DNA of 64,000 nucleotides from Cocos nucifera (lineage: Eukaryota > Streptophyta > Magnoliopsida > Arecales > Arecaceae): contig QRFJ01006403.1 in the NCBI GenBank assembly GCA_006176705.1, positions 186,317-250,316 of the forward strand, written 5' to 3'. Position 1 is the first letter of the stretch; every line of letters begins with the position of its first letter. Both the position numbers and the translations under genes were made by a program. The notes beneath the pieces were generated by a model, which worked only from the letters and a program-made list of their open reading frames with translations, had not been told where the DNA came from and did no database searches. This document shows, in pieces, positions 34,959-45,559 of this stretch.

Positions 34959-35860
34959 TGTTGGAGATAAACCCCGCTCCTGCCGAAGTCCAATTCGATG
35001 CTCAGTCTAATGCAGTCGATAGCCATAGAAGAGCTTCAGTGGATGGGTCTCAGTCAAACTTCTTCATCCGATCGAACTCCTCAGCAGCGAGCTTCAGTTG
35101 GACTCCCACGAGAGTCGAACTTCCTCCGTGCTCTTCCAATCAGACACCTACGGGAGCTGAACTCCCTCCAAGCTTTCCCTTCGGTTGGACTTCTTCTAGA
35201 GCCGGACTCCTCCCAGACATCCCCTTCGATCGTCTGGACTCCTCAGTGGTCGAGCTCCTTCCGAATTTTTCAACGATCGAGCCTTAGCCGCACTCCTCCA
35301 GTCAGACGCCTACGGAAGCTGAACTCCTTTCGAGCTTTTCCTTTAGGAGTTCGAACTCCTTTAGAATCGATATATGCCGAGGTCCACCAACCGACATCCA
35401 CTTTCTCAGAGCTATCGCCATTAAATCTGGCCGAACAGTCATCATCAATCTGCCACACCGTGACTGACTCTGCCAAACATTGAGCAGCCCACCACTATTG
35501 GATGGTACGACTGTCACTATTGACCTGACGACACCATCCTCTCCGCATCAAACTCGGTGCAGCCTCGAGCGGCCCACCACCAGGTAGCTGCAGTTATCAC
35601 TATCAAGCTTCGCCTATAAAAAAGATCCTTCAGATACACTAACTCTAGGCTCTAAGCTCTCCTCTCCTTCTCTAAGCTCTGTAGAACTCATCCCTGAGCA
35701 TTCCATTCCTGTTGGCCAGAGTTGACTTGATCGTCGGAGGGTCCTGTCGGAGCCACCCTCCATCGGCTCTGGATGGGATTTTATTTTGTAGGTCCTCGAC
35801 GGCGACCTCGTCCACCTCCGCTCTAGCTGGATCCAACGATGATCAATTTTTGCACCAACA
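34959..35860 (+). repeat. 5' LTR of inner gypsy, 902 bp
   Basis: It runs from TGTTGGAGATAAACCCCG to TTTTTGCACCAACA with intact TG...CA ends. It pairs with 41504-42406. By eye the two agree at about nine positions in ten, with most differences being transitions. The TATA box is at 35615. Confidence 0.95.
35615..35622 (+). promoter_or_regulatory. TATA box, inner gypsy 5' LTR
   Basis: TATAAAAA is followed by a pyrimidine-rich leader. It is the equivalent of 33640 in the outer element. Confidence 0.6.
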
Positions 35861-35861
35861 G

Positions 35862-35879
35862 ATTGGTGCTAGAAGGAGG
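35862..35879 (+). other. Candidate primer-binding site, inner gypsy
   Basis: ATTGGTGCTAGAAGGAGG begins one base after the 5' LTR. It differs from the outer element's site at three positions. Confidence 0.5.
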
Positions 35880-35991
35880 ACACGAACCTCCGAGGTTTTC
35901 TTATTCTTAAAGGAGTGCTCGACGATAATCTCTCTCTTTCCTCTCTGGAGATCTCTCTTCTTCCTCTCTAGAATTCTTTTTCGAAGAGAAA

Positions 35992-37110
35992 ATGCCTTCC
36001 AGGAGAGCTTCGACTCGACGATCGACGGCCTCCATGCCAGGTCCATCTGCTCCCATTTCAGTCTCGGTAGTCTAGGTTCCACCTGAAGCCATCATAGATG
36101 TGGAGCAGTTCAACCTACTGGTCCAGCAGGTTTGTAGCCTCATCGAGATGATGCAGGCCATGCGACAGCTTCCAACGAAGATCTTGCCAGCAAATCCATC
36201 ATGAGGATGCCAGGAACTGACTTTAAGAAAAAGCATTTGGCCTAGCATACCAATCATCCTTAGGGAGGAGAAATAGAGCAGAAGTTTTCTGCTAGAAGGC
36301 TTCACAGGAGGTGGAATGAAGTTTGGCCACATTTAAGACCTCCCCAGTGCAAGCGAGGCCAAACTTTCCCTCGAGCTCATCATCAAGGAAGCCCTAACAA
36401 AGGGGCATGAAGTTCTTCCATAGAAGATTTCACAGAAGGACGGAATGAAGTTTGGCGTGAGCGAGGTCGCCGAACTTGCCCTCGAGCTCACCATCAAAGA
36501 AGCTCCGACAAAGGGGTATGAAGTTCTTTCGACAAAGATTTCACAGGAAGGCAGAATGAAGTTCAGTGTGAGCGAGGCCACCAAACTCAGCCCTCGAGCT
36601 CGCCATCAAGGAAGCCCCGACAAAGGGACATGAAGTTCGGCCTCGCTCACGCCGATAAAGGGGCATGAAGTTCTTCCGCAGGTTTCACAAGAGGACGGAA
36701 TAAAGTTTGGCCGTGCTTACGACCTCCCCAGTGCAAGCAAGGCCTGAACTCCTTGAGCTCACCACCAAGGAAGCCCCGACAGAAGGGTGCGAAGAAGTCC
36801 TATCTCAAAAGGTTCCATGACTACGCCCCCTGCAATGCTCCTCAAACTTAAATTCTCATGGAAGTTAAGAACCAGCCACTAAGATCAGAAGGATTATGAT
36901 CTCCCCAAAGACTAGAAGGATTACGATCTCCCCCAAATAAGTGCGATCGAAGCAAGTACTATCTCTACCATCGCGATCATGGCCACAATACTGAGGAATG
37001 CATTCAGCTCCGAGATGAAATTGAGAAGCTCATTGGAAAGGGGTGGCTGGATAAATTTCTTCGACGCCAGCCTGAAGCAGGAGAAGATCGGTCAAGGGCA
37101 TTGCCGTAGC
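35992..37110 (+). pseudogene. gag: Remnant gag of inner gypsy, core deleted
   Basis: An ATG at 35992 opens a short basic reading (MPSRRASTRRSTASMPG) equivalent to the gag start of the outer element, with a stop near 36074. The expected gag core (the LPQFESYNG region of the outer element) is absent. At 36950-37110 the gag C-terminus reappears, with KYYLYHRDHGHNTEECIQL and a downstream GEDRSRALP before a stop, matching 42745-42911 of the outer element. The spacer between them is filled by the repeat at 36290-36790. This is a fragment and cannot form particles. Confidence 0.75.
36290..36790 (+). repeat. Four copies of a 112-139 bp repeat within inner gag
   Basis: Each copy carries TTTCACAGGAGGACGGAATG-like sequence, AAGTTTGGC, a GAGCGAGGCC segment and CTCGAGCTCACCATCAAGGA. 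Copies start near 36301, 36428, 36540 and 36679. The outer element has a single related copy near 42520-42650, so the segment has been amplified in the inner element. Confidence 0.8.
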
Positions 37111-37395
37111 CAGAAACGATAAAGAGGTCGGCCACCTCATGGCGTCATCAATGCTATCCCTAGGAGGAGCTTGGTACTTCGGCGATTCATCATCTCCCAG
37201 CATCAAAGCCAAGAGAAGCTTGCTCCAAATTGAGAAGACCAGCATGAGATAGAGGAGGTCGTCCGGCCCGAAACTTACTGCCTAAGAAAATCTGGAGGAA
37301 CAACGCCCCCATGATCCTGAAATGAGGATGTGCTGCCAGTAACTTTTCCTCGGTAAAATTCTTTCTTTTCAATAATATTATTTCTAAGTGCAAAA
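37111..37395 (+). pseudogene. Deletion junction: gag end joined to trace of integrase C-terminus
   Basis: After the gag end (GCCACCTCATGGCGTCATCAA) the sequence passes at about 37165 to TTGGTACTTCGGCGATTC, which matches 46645-46665 of the outer element, beyond the integrase catalytic core. It continues with AAGCTTGCTCCAAATTGAG and GTCGTCCGGCCCG, equivalents of 46690-46745. All of the region that holds protease, RT, both RNase H domains and the integrase core in the outer element (about 42970-46640) is therefore missing. Confidence 0.75.
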
Positions 37396-37429
37396 ACTAT
37401 GTGATGACAGGGAAGAAGCAGTCAATAGT

Positions 37430-40400
37430 TATCATGTTAGAAATAGGAGAAGAACCTCGTCCTAACATGAGCAGGTCAAAGATCTTTAATCTCGGCTGTA
37501 GGAGATAAGATCTCTTCTGAGTGCCTGTATCAACCTCGACCGCAGGAGATAAGATCTCCTCCAAGGCAACCTTGGCCATAGGAGATAAGATCTCCCCTGA
37601 GGATCCGGGCTAACCTCGACCGTAGGAGATAAGATCTCCCTCAAGACAACCTTGACCGTAGGAGACTGTAAAGATCTCCCGAGGCAAACTCAGCTGTAGG
37701 AGATAAGATCTCCGAGCATCCGCATCAACCTCGACTGTAGGAGATAAGATCTCTCCTGAGGCAATCTTGGCTGCAGGAGATAGATCTCCCTGAGGCAACC
37801 TCGACTTCAGAAGATAAGATCTCTCTCGAGGCAACCTCAACTGTAGGAGATAAGATCTCCCCCGAGCACCCGCATCAACCTCAGCCATAGGAGATAAGAT
37901 TCCTCCGAGGCAACCTCAGTCATAGGAGATAAGATCTCCCCTGAGAGTCCGGGCCAACCTCGACTATAGGAGATAAGATCTCCCCGAGGCAACCTCGGTT
38001 GCAGGAGAAAAGATCTCCCTCAAGCACCTGTATCAACCTTGGCCGCAGGAGACAAGATCTCCCCCGAGGCAACCTCGACCGTAGGAGATAAGATCTCCCC
38101 TGAGGGTCCGGGCCAACCTCGACTGCAGAGAGATAAGATCTTCCCTAAGGTAAACTCGGCTGTAGGAGATAAGATCTCCCCCGAGCGTCTGCATCAATCT
38201 CGACCGTAGGAGTTAAGATCTCCTCTGAGGGTCCGGACCAACCTTGACCGCAGGAGATAAGATCTCTCCTGAGGGTCTGGGCCAACCTCGACCGTAGGAG
38301 ATAAGATCTTCTCCGAGGCAACCTCGATCGTAAGAGATAAGATCTCCTCTGAGGATCCAGACCAACCTCGACTGTAGGAGATAAGATCTTCCCTGAGGCA
38401 ACCTCAGCTATGGAAGATAAGATCTCCCTCGAGCATCCGGGCCAACCTCAGCTGCAGGAGATAAGATCTCCTCTGAGGCAACCTCAACTGTAGGAGATAA
38501 GATCTCTCTCGAGCGCCCGTATCAACTTCGACCGTAGCAGATAAGATCTCTCCTGAATCAACCTCGACCGTAGGAGATAAGATCTCCCCTAAGGATTCGG
38601 ACCAACCTCAGCTGCAGGAGATAAGATCTTCTTCGAGGCAACCTCGGCTGTAGGAGATAAGATCTTCCTCGAGCATCCGCATCAATCTCGACCATAGAAG
38701 ATAAGATCTCCCCTGAGGGTCCAGGCCGACCTCGACTATAGGAGATAAGATCTCTTTCGAGGCAACCTTGGCTGCAGAAGATAAGATCTCCTCCGAGCCT
38801 CCGCATCAATCTCGACCGTAGGAGATAAGATCTCTCCTGAGGGTCCGGGCCGACCTCGACTGCAGGAGATAAGATCTCTCCCGAGGCAAACTCGACTGTA
38901 GGAGATAAGATCTCTCTCGAGCATCCGCATCAACCTCGATAGTAGAAGATAAGATCTCCCACAAGGCAACCTCGATCGTAGGAGATAAGATCTCCTCTGA
39001 GGGTCCAGGCCAACCTCGGTTGCAAGAGATAATATCTTTCTCGAGGCAAACTCGACTGTAGGAGATAATATCTCCCTCGAGCACCTGCATTAACCTCGAC
39101 CCCAGGAGATAAGATCTCCCTTGAGGCAACCTCGACTGTAGGAGATAAGATCTCTTCCGAGGCAACCTCGGTTGCAGCAGATAAGATCTCCCCGAGCGTC
39201 CGCATCAACCTCGACCGCAGGAGATAAGATCTCATCCGAGGCAACCTCAGCCGCAGAAGATAAGATCTCTCCTGAGGGTCTAGGATAACCTCGGCTACAG
39301 GAAATAAGATCTTCCCCAAGGCAAACTCGACTGCAGGAGATAAGATCTTCCCCGAGCATCCACATCAATCTCGATCGTAGGAAATAAGATCTCTCCCGAG
39401 GCAACCTCGACCGTAGGAGATAAGATCTCCCCTGAGGGTCCGGGCTAACCTCGGTCGTAAGAGATAAGATCTTCCCCAAGGCAACCTCGACCGTAGGAGA
39501 TAAGATCTTCCCTGAGGGTCCAGGCCAACCTCACATGTAGGAGATAAGATCTCCCCCGAGGCAACCTCGACTGTAGGAGATAAGATCTCCCCCGAGCGTC
39601 CGCATCAACCTCGATCGTAGGAGATAAGATCTTCCCCAAATCAACCTCGACCACAGGAGATAAGATCTCCCCTGAGGGTCTGGGCCAACCTCGGTTGCAG
39701 AAGATAAGATCTTCCTCGAGGCAATCTTGACTGTAGGAGATAACATCTCCTCCGAGTGCCCGCATCAACCTTGGTTGCAGGAGATAAGATCTCTCCTAAG
39801 GGTCCTGGGCCGACCTCGACTGTAGGAGATAAAGATCTCCCCCGAGGCAACCTCGACTGTAGGAGATAAGATCTTTCCGAGCATCCGCATCAACCTTGGC
39901 CATATGAGATAAGATCTTCCATAAGGATTCAGGCCGACCTTGACTGCAGGAGATAAGATCTCCCCCAAGGCAAACTCGGCTGCAGGAGATAAGATCTCCC
40001 TCAAGCGCCCGCATCAACCTCGACTGCAGGAGATAAGATCTCCTCCGAGGTAACCTCGATCGTAGGAGATAAGATCTCTCCTAAGGGTCCGGGCCAATCT
40101 CGGTTGCAGGAGATAAGATCTCTCCTGAGGCAAACTCGATTACTGGAGATAAGATCTCCCCCGAGCGCCCGTATCAACCTCACCCACAGGAGATAAGATC
40201 TCTCCCGAGGCAACCTCGGCTCCAGGAGATAAGATCTCCCCGAGGCAACCTCGACTGCAGTAGATAAGATCTCTCCCGAGCACCCGCATCAACCTCGACT
40301 GCAGGAGATAAGATCTCTCCCGAGGCAACCTCGACCGTAGGAGATAAGATCTCCCCTGAGGGTCCGGGCCAACCTCGGCTGCGGAGATAAGATCTCTCTC

Positions 40401-41420
40401 GAGGCTACCTCGACTGTAGAAGATAAGATTTTCCCTGAGCTCCTGTATCAACCTCGGCCGCAGGAGATAAGATCTCCCTCGAGGCAACCTCGGTCATAGG
40501 AGATAAGATTTCTCCTGAGGATCCGGGCCAACCTCGACTACAGGAGATAAGATCTCTCCGAGGTAAACTCGATTGCAAGAGATAAGATCTCCTCCGAGCG
40601 CCCACATCAACCTCGGTCGTAGGAGATAAGATCTTCTCCGAGGCAACCTCGGTCGTAGGAGATAAGATCTCCCTAAGGGTCCGGACCAATCTTGGCTGTA
40701 GGAGATAAGATCTCCCCCGAGGTGACCTCGACTGTAGGAGATAAGATCTCTTTCGAGCGCCTGCATCAACCTCGACTGTAGGAGACCCCTGAGGCAACCT
40801 CGGCTGTAGGAGATAAGATCTCCCCTGAGGATCCGTGCCAACCTCGATTGCAGAAGATAAGATCTCCCCCGAGGCAACCTCGGCCGTAGGAGATAAGATC
40901 TCCCTCGAGCGATCGAGCCAACCTCGGCCAGATAAGATCTCTCTCGAGCGATCGTGCCAATCCCGGCCAGAGATAAGATTTCTCCCGAGCACCCGAGCCC
41001 ACCTCGACTAGAGATAAGATTTCTTTCGAGCGACCAAGCCAACCTCGGCCAGAGATCTTTCGAGCGCTTGAGCCAACCTCGGCCAGAGATAAGATCAGAG
41101 ACAACCTCGACCAGAGATAAGATCTCTCCCAAGTGATCGAGACAATCTCGATCAGAGATAAGATCAAAGACAACCTCACCCAGAGATAAGATCTCTCCCG
41201 AGCGACCGCGTCAATCTCGGTCAGGGATCAGATCTCTTTCGAGCATCCGTATTAATCTCGACTATAGGAGAGAAGATCTCTCCTGAGTCAGCCTCGACTG
41301 CTGGAGATAATATCGCCTTCGAAGAGCTCAACCTTCGACCTCGACCGCAGGAGATGAGACCTACTTCAACTTTGGCTGGAGATGAGATCTCCCCCCCCCG
41401 AGCTTCGACCTGAACCAGTA
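37430..41420. repeat. About 4-kb tandem array, ~40-bp monomers in a ~160-bp higher-order unit
   Basis: The constant core is GTAGGAGATAAGATCTCC, preceded by AACCTCGACC or AACCTCGGCT. Three tails alternate: GAGGC (monomer about 35 bases), GAGGGTCCGGGCC (about 44) and GAGCGCCCGCATC (about 43). The GGTCCGGGCC tail recurs about every 155-165 bases through much of the array, for example near 37949/38105, 38840/39000, 39515/39675 and 40360/40520/40680, giving a four-monomer higher-order unit. Shorter 120-125-base spacings show lost monomers. After 40900 the units shorten and diverge (GCCAGAGATAAGATC). The minus strand has long stretches without stops in all frames. These are judged to be by-products of the repeat. 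Confidence 0.9.
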
Positions 41421-41487
41421 TGGAGCTCAGAAGAGGACTTTGGCAGTCGCCTTTTCTAGACTCCCTTCCTTCGAGTTTTGAACTCGA

Positions 41488-41503
41488 GAGTGGGGGAGGC
41501 TAT
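41488..41503 (+). other. Polypurine tract, inner gypsy
   Basis: AGAGTGGGGGAGGCTAT directly precedes the 3' LTR at 41504. The outer element has the equivalent at 48044-48059. Confidence 0.75.
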
Positions 41504-42406
41504 TGTTGGAGATAAACCCCACTCCTATCGAAGTCCAGTTCGATGCTCAGCCTAATGCGACTGGTAGCCACGGAAGAGCTTCAGTGGATGGATCTCAGTT
41601 GAACTCCTTCATCCGATCGAACTCCTCAGCAGTCGAGCTTCAGTTAGACTCCTGCGAGAGCCGAACTCCCTCCGTACTCTTCCAGTCAAATGCCTATGGG
41701 AGCTGAACTCCCTCCAAGCTTTTTCTTCGATCGAACTTCTTCTAGAGTTGGACTCCTTCCAAACATCCCCTTCGATCGTCCGGACTTCTCAGCGGTCGAG
41801 CTTCTTTCGAACTCCCCAGCGATCGAGTCTTAGCTGCACTCCTCCAGTCAGATGCCTACGAAAGCTGAACTCCTTCCGAGCTTTTCTTTTAGGAGTTTGA
41901 ACTTTTTTGAAATCGATATATGCCGAGGTCCACCAATCAACGTCTGCTTTCTCAGAGCTACCACCATTAAATCTGGCCGAACAGTCATCATTAGTCTGCC
42001 ACACCATGATTGACTCTGCTAGACCTCGAGCAGTCCACCACTATTGGATGGTACGGCTGTCACTATCGGCCTGACGACACCATCCTCTCTGCATCAAATT
42101 TGGTCCAGCCTCGAGCGGCCCGCCACTAGGTAGCTGTAGCTATCACCATCAAGCTCCATCTATAAAAAGAACCCTCCAGATATGCTAACTTTAGGCTCTA
42201 AGCTCTCCTCTCCTTCTCTAAGCTCTGCAGAACTTATTCCTGAGTATTCCATTCCTGTTGGTCAAAGCTGACTTGATCATCGGAAGGTCCTATCGGAGCC
42301 ACCCCCCATCGACTCTAGATGAGACTTTATTTTGCAGGTCTTCGACGGTGACCTCATCCACCTCCGCTCTAGCTGGATCCAGCGATGATCAGTTTTTGCA
42401 CCAACA
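41504..42406 (+). repeat. 3' LTR of inner gypsy, 903 bp
   Basis: It runs from TGTTGGAGATAAACCCCA to TTTTTGCACCAACA and pairs with 34959-35860. A TATA box is at 42161. Confidence 0.95.
42161..42168 (+). promoter_or_regulatory. TATA box, inner gypsy 3' LTR
   Basis: TATAAAAA is at the same place as in the 5' LTR. It could in principle drive transcription outward into the outer element. Confidence 0.55.
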
Positions 42407-42411
42407 ATCGA

Positions 42412-42911
42412 TCTGCTAGCTCGGGCTGAATGATATGTTTGAGTGAAAGAAACCTTCTAATTGAAAGATGAGAAAGCCGCAGGCGGATGAATTTAATAAC
42501 CCCATAGCTGATGGAGGGTTGAATGAAGTTTGGCCATGCTCATGGACTCCTCTTGAGTGCAAGCGAGCCTGAACTCCTCCTCGAGCTCGTCGTCAAAAAA
42601 GCTCCGATAGAAGGGCATGAAGAAGTTCTCTCTTTAGAAGGTTTCACAACTACGCCCCCCTCAATGTTCCAAAAATGCAAGTATTGATAGAGATTAAGGA
42701 GCAACTGCCAAGGCTAGAAAGGATGCGCACTCATCCTGACAAGCGTAATCCTAATAAATATCATCTCTACCATCATGACCATGGCCATGATACTGAAGAA
42801 TGCATTCAACTCCAAAATGAGATCGAGGAGCTCATCAAGAGAGGTCGGCTGGATCGATTCCTTAGATGCCGGTCTGAAGCAAAAGAAGATCGATCGAAGG
42901 CACTACCGTAG
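42412..42911 (+). pseudogene. gag: Outer gypsy gag, C-terminal part
   Basis: This continues the interrupted gag: LLARAE directly after the ATCGA duplication, then a spacer with one copy of the repeat amplified in the inner element. The frame at 42675-42911 reads through PNKYHLYHHDHGHDTEECIQL and NEIEELIKRGRLDRF, ending KALP. In Tat-type elements this histidine-rich segment takes the place of the zinc knuckle. A cysteine is often present where this copy has a histidine or leucine, so nucleic-acid binding may be lost. The stop after KALP is also present in the inner element. Confidence 0.8.
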
Positions 42912-42959
42912 CCCGAACCACCAAAGAGAAAGAAACAACAAGAAGATCGACCACCTCTC

Positions 42960-43530
42960 GGCATCATCAATACTATCTCTGAGGGACTTCGATGAGAAGA
43001 GGCCAGTGGATCTGATGGATCAGTGAAAAGATAGAGGGTTGAAGAACCCATAACCTTCATTGAGGTAAATGTATGGAGAGTATAGTTCCCACACAATGAT
43101 GCGATTGTAATATCTTTAAATATAGCGGATTATGATGTACGTCGCATCTTAGTTGATAATAAAAGTTCGACTGACATCTTGTTTTATGATGCTTTCTTCA
43201 AAATATCAAAATCTAATACTCAAATTGGACCAATAAACTCTCCCCTAGTAGGCTTCACTGGCGCTGTAATACCAGTTGAAGGTATAATGACTCTAGCTGT
43301 CGGGCAATATCCAAAATAATCCAGAGTGTAGGTAGATTTTTTGGTAGTATAAGTTTCCTCTGCTTACAATGTATTTCTTGGTCGACCTAGTTTAAATGCA
43401 CTTCGGACAATGATGTCCACTTATTATTTGAAGATGAAGCTCCCGACAAATTATGGGATCGGAGAGGTCAAGAGAGATCAAGCTTTGGCAAGGCATTGCT
43501 ATTCAATTATCTTATGAAAGAAAGTATAGT
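42960..43530 (+). pseudogene. Outer gypsy aspartic protease
   Basis: It is recognised by ILVDNKSSTDILFYDAFF at about 43147-43200, the form of the active-site region usual for Tat elements, followed by GFTGAVIPVEGIMTLAVG and YNVFLGRPSLNALR (about 43365-43405). The protease would cut the polyprotein. A stop near 43318 and frame changes inactivate it. It sits directly between gag and RT. Confidence 0.75.
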
Positions 43531-43789
43531 TCGACCCTTATCCTATTGATGGGCTAGATGTCCATGATGACTTTGCTGAAGAGCAGGGCTAGCCCATAGA
43601 AGATCTTGTGACCATCCCCCTGAATGATAAAAATATGGAGCATACGGTGCAAATTAACTCCAATCTGAAAGATGAAATTTGGAAGTGGCTTATCGCCTTC
43701 TTACGAACTTCATCTGGGTTTCAGTGGATATGCCTGGGATTCATGTCGAGGTTATGGAACATCGGGTAGCCATTGATCCCAAACATCGA

Positions 43790-44640
43790 CCAGTGAAAGA
43801 AAGAGTTTGAGGCCATGCACTAGAAAGGCAGAAGGTAATAGCAGAAGAAGTTGACAAGCCTCTCAATGCTGGATTTATCCAAGAAGTCAGCTATCCGACT
43901 TGGATCTCTAACGTGGTCCTAATTAAAAAAGCCAATGGCAAGTGGAGGATGTACATTGACTTTAAGAAGCTTAACAAGGTTTGCCCAAAAGACTGCTACC
44001 CTTTATCCAGAATCAACCAACTAGTGGATGCAACTTCAGGCATCGAGCTCCTCACCTTCATGGATGCCTTCTCTAGCTACAACCAAATTTGGATGGCACC
44101 GGAGGATGAGGAGAAGACTGCTTTTATTACTAATCATGGTCTTTATTGTTACAGGGTCATGCCCTTCGGGCTTAAAAATACAGGCGTGACTTATCAACAC
44201 TTGGTCAATAAAATCTTTAAAGAGCAGATCGGCCACAATATGAAGGTTTACATTGATGACATGCTGGTCAAAAGTCAAAAGACTGTCAATCATGTTGCCG
44301 ACCTTGAAGAGGCTTTCGATGTGCTCAGAAAATACAAGATGAAGCTGAATCCAACCAAGTGCACCTTTGGAGTAGCCTCAGAAAAATTTTTGGAATTCAT
44401 GATCTCGAGACGAGGGATTGAGGCTAACCCAAAAAAAATTTGAGCTATCCAAAAAATGACCGCTCCGAAGTCCATCAAGAAAGTTCAGCGCCTGATCAGG
44501 AAGATAGCGTCTTTGAATCATTTTGTCTGTAGATCGATCAAATGCTGCATGCCTTTCTTCTAAATCCTCAGAAAGTCAAAAGATTTTTACTGGACTCAGG
44601 AATGCCAAAAGATGTTCGACGAGCTTAAGAACTACCTTGG
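43790..44640 (+). pseudogene. Outer gypsy reverse transcriptase
   Basis: A 176-codon open stretch (43913-44443) covers the core: LIKKANGKWRMYIDFKKLNK, YPLSRINQLVDATSG, LLTFMDAFSSYNQIWM (first catalytic aspartate), FGLKNTGVTYQHLVNKIF and MKVYIDDMLVKS (YIDD box, 44249-44260). It is followed by LNPTKCTFGV. The catalytic aspartates are all present. The frame is closed by TGA at 44441 in a place where relatives have arginine. The upstream part (43690-43912) is in other frames with stops, and the thumb/connection (44445-44640) has further stops. Of all pol domains this is the best preserved. Confidence 0.9.
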
Positions 44641-45115
44641 CTCGCCCCCCTACTAGCCAAACCTAAATCCAAAGAGGAGCTGTTTCTCTATCTCATGATC
44701 TTTCCTACGGTGCTAGCGACAATCCTGATCAAAGAAGAAATGAAAGTACAGCGACTAGTCTACTACATAAGTCAGATCCTAAGGGATGCCGAGACTAGAT
44801 ATACAAAGCTGAAAAAATTGACTTATGCTCTTTTGATTGCAGCAAGAAGACTTCGACCTTACTTTCAAGGACATGCTATAATGCTTCTTACTGATCAGTC
44901 GATCAGAGCAATCCTTCATCAAATGGATGCTTTCGAAAGAATTACAAAATGGGTCATTGAATTAACAGAGTTTAATATCAACTACCAACCTCGACCAGCA
45001 ATCAAGGCTCAAGCACTGACCGACTTCATAGTTGAATATACCATTTCAGATGGAGCTAAGCTTGAGCAGAATGAGACCGACATCCCATGGTTGCAGACGA
45101 GCCTCTTCGAAGAAA
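44641..45115 (+). pseudogene. Outer gypsy RNase H (first, retroelement type)
   Basis: The open frame 44695-45204 includes VQRLVYYISQILRDAETRY, KLTYALLIAARRLRPYFQGH, LLTDQSIRAILHQMDAFERI and ITKWVIELTEFNI. These are the usual RNase H landmarks after a gypsy RT. The preceding start of the domain is out of frame. The open frame runs on into the second RNase H-like domain. Confidence 0.85.
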
Positions 45116-45129
45116 GTGCCGACCTTTTT

Positions 45130-45540
45130 AAAGGTTTTTGGGCCCTTTACATGGATGGTTCATCCAACTCTGCTGGAACTGGGGTTAGTCTTAGTCAATC
45201 CTGAGGGAGTCGTCGCCAAGTACACGCTACGCTTCGAATTCACTGCAACTAATAATGGGGCCAAATATGAAGCGCTGATCGTCGGATTAAAAATAGCAAA
45301 AAAATTAAAAGTAGATTGACTTCAAGTCTACAGTAATTTTTAATTAGTGGTCGGCCAAGTTAGTGGCAACTATGAAGCATGGAAGAAAAGTATGATAAAA
45401 TACCTTGAGAAAGTAAAGAATTTGACTCTGACCTTCGATAGTTTTGACATTCGATAGATTTTGAGGGTAGAAAATACGAGAGCTGATCTCCTCTCTAAAT
45501 TGGCCACTTCAGCCTCAGTCGACTGTCCAAAGAAGTATTT
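45130..45540 (+). pseudogene. Outer gypsy second RNase H-like domain (Tat hallmark)
   Basis: After a linker the reading is WALYMDGSSNSAGTG (aspartate at about 45154), then a frameshift near 45185 and continuation as NPEGVVAKYTLRFEFTATNN and AKYEALIVGLKIAKKL. In a full-length domain the sequence continues through a VDSQLVVGQV-like part (about 45325-45365) to NTRADLLSKLA (about 45470-45505). A second RNase H of this kind between the first RNase H and integrase is known from the Tat/Retand/Ogre gypsy group. At least one frameshift and three stops are present. Confidence 0.85.
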
Positions 45541-45559
45541 TTTGAAACTTTAAAATGTC

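Larger units (their letters stand above)
34959..42406 (+). mobile_element. Inner gypsy element, non-autonomous, 7.45 kb
   Basis: It is bounded by LTRs of 902 and 903 bp and an ATCGA target duplication, and is inserted in the gag of the outer element. It shares LTR motifs (GATAAACCCC start, GGAGCCACC, TATAAAAA) and the primer-site region with its host element, so the two are relatives. Between the LTRs it keeps only a gag N-terminal fragment, a short repeat, a gag C-terminal histidine-rich segment and a trace of the integrase end. It then has nearly 4 kb of tandem repeats. There is no gag core, protease, RT or integrase catalytic region. It would depend on proteins from a complete element. Confidence 0.9.

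Noticed and set aside
37397..41179. Many minus-strand frames up to 212 codons through the gypsy array
   Set aside because: They follow the tandem repeat in several frames at once and have no conserved domain. Stop-poor monomers explain them.
37430..41420. CRISPR array
   Set aside because: Regular repeats are present, but monomers are directly adjacent with related tails and no unique spacers, and the setting is a plant retrotransposon.
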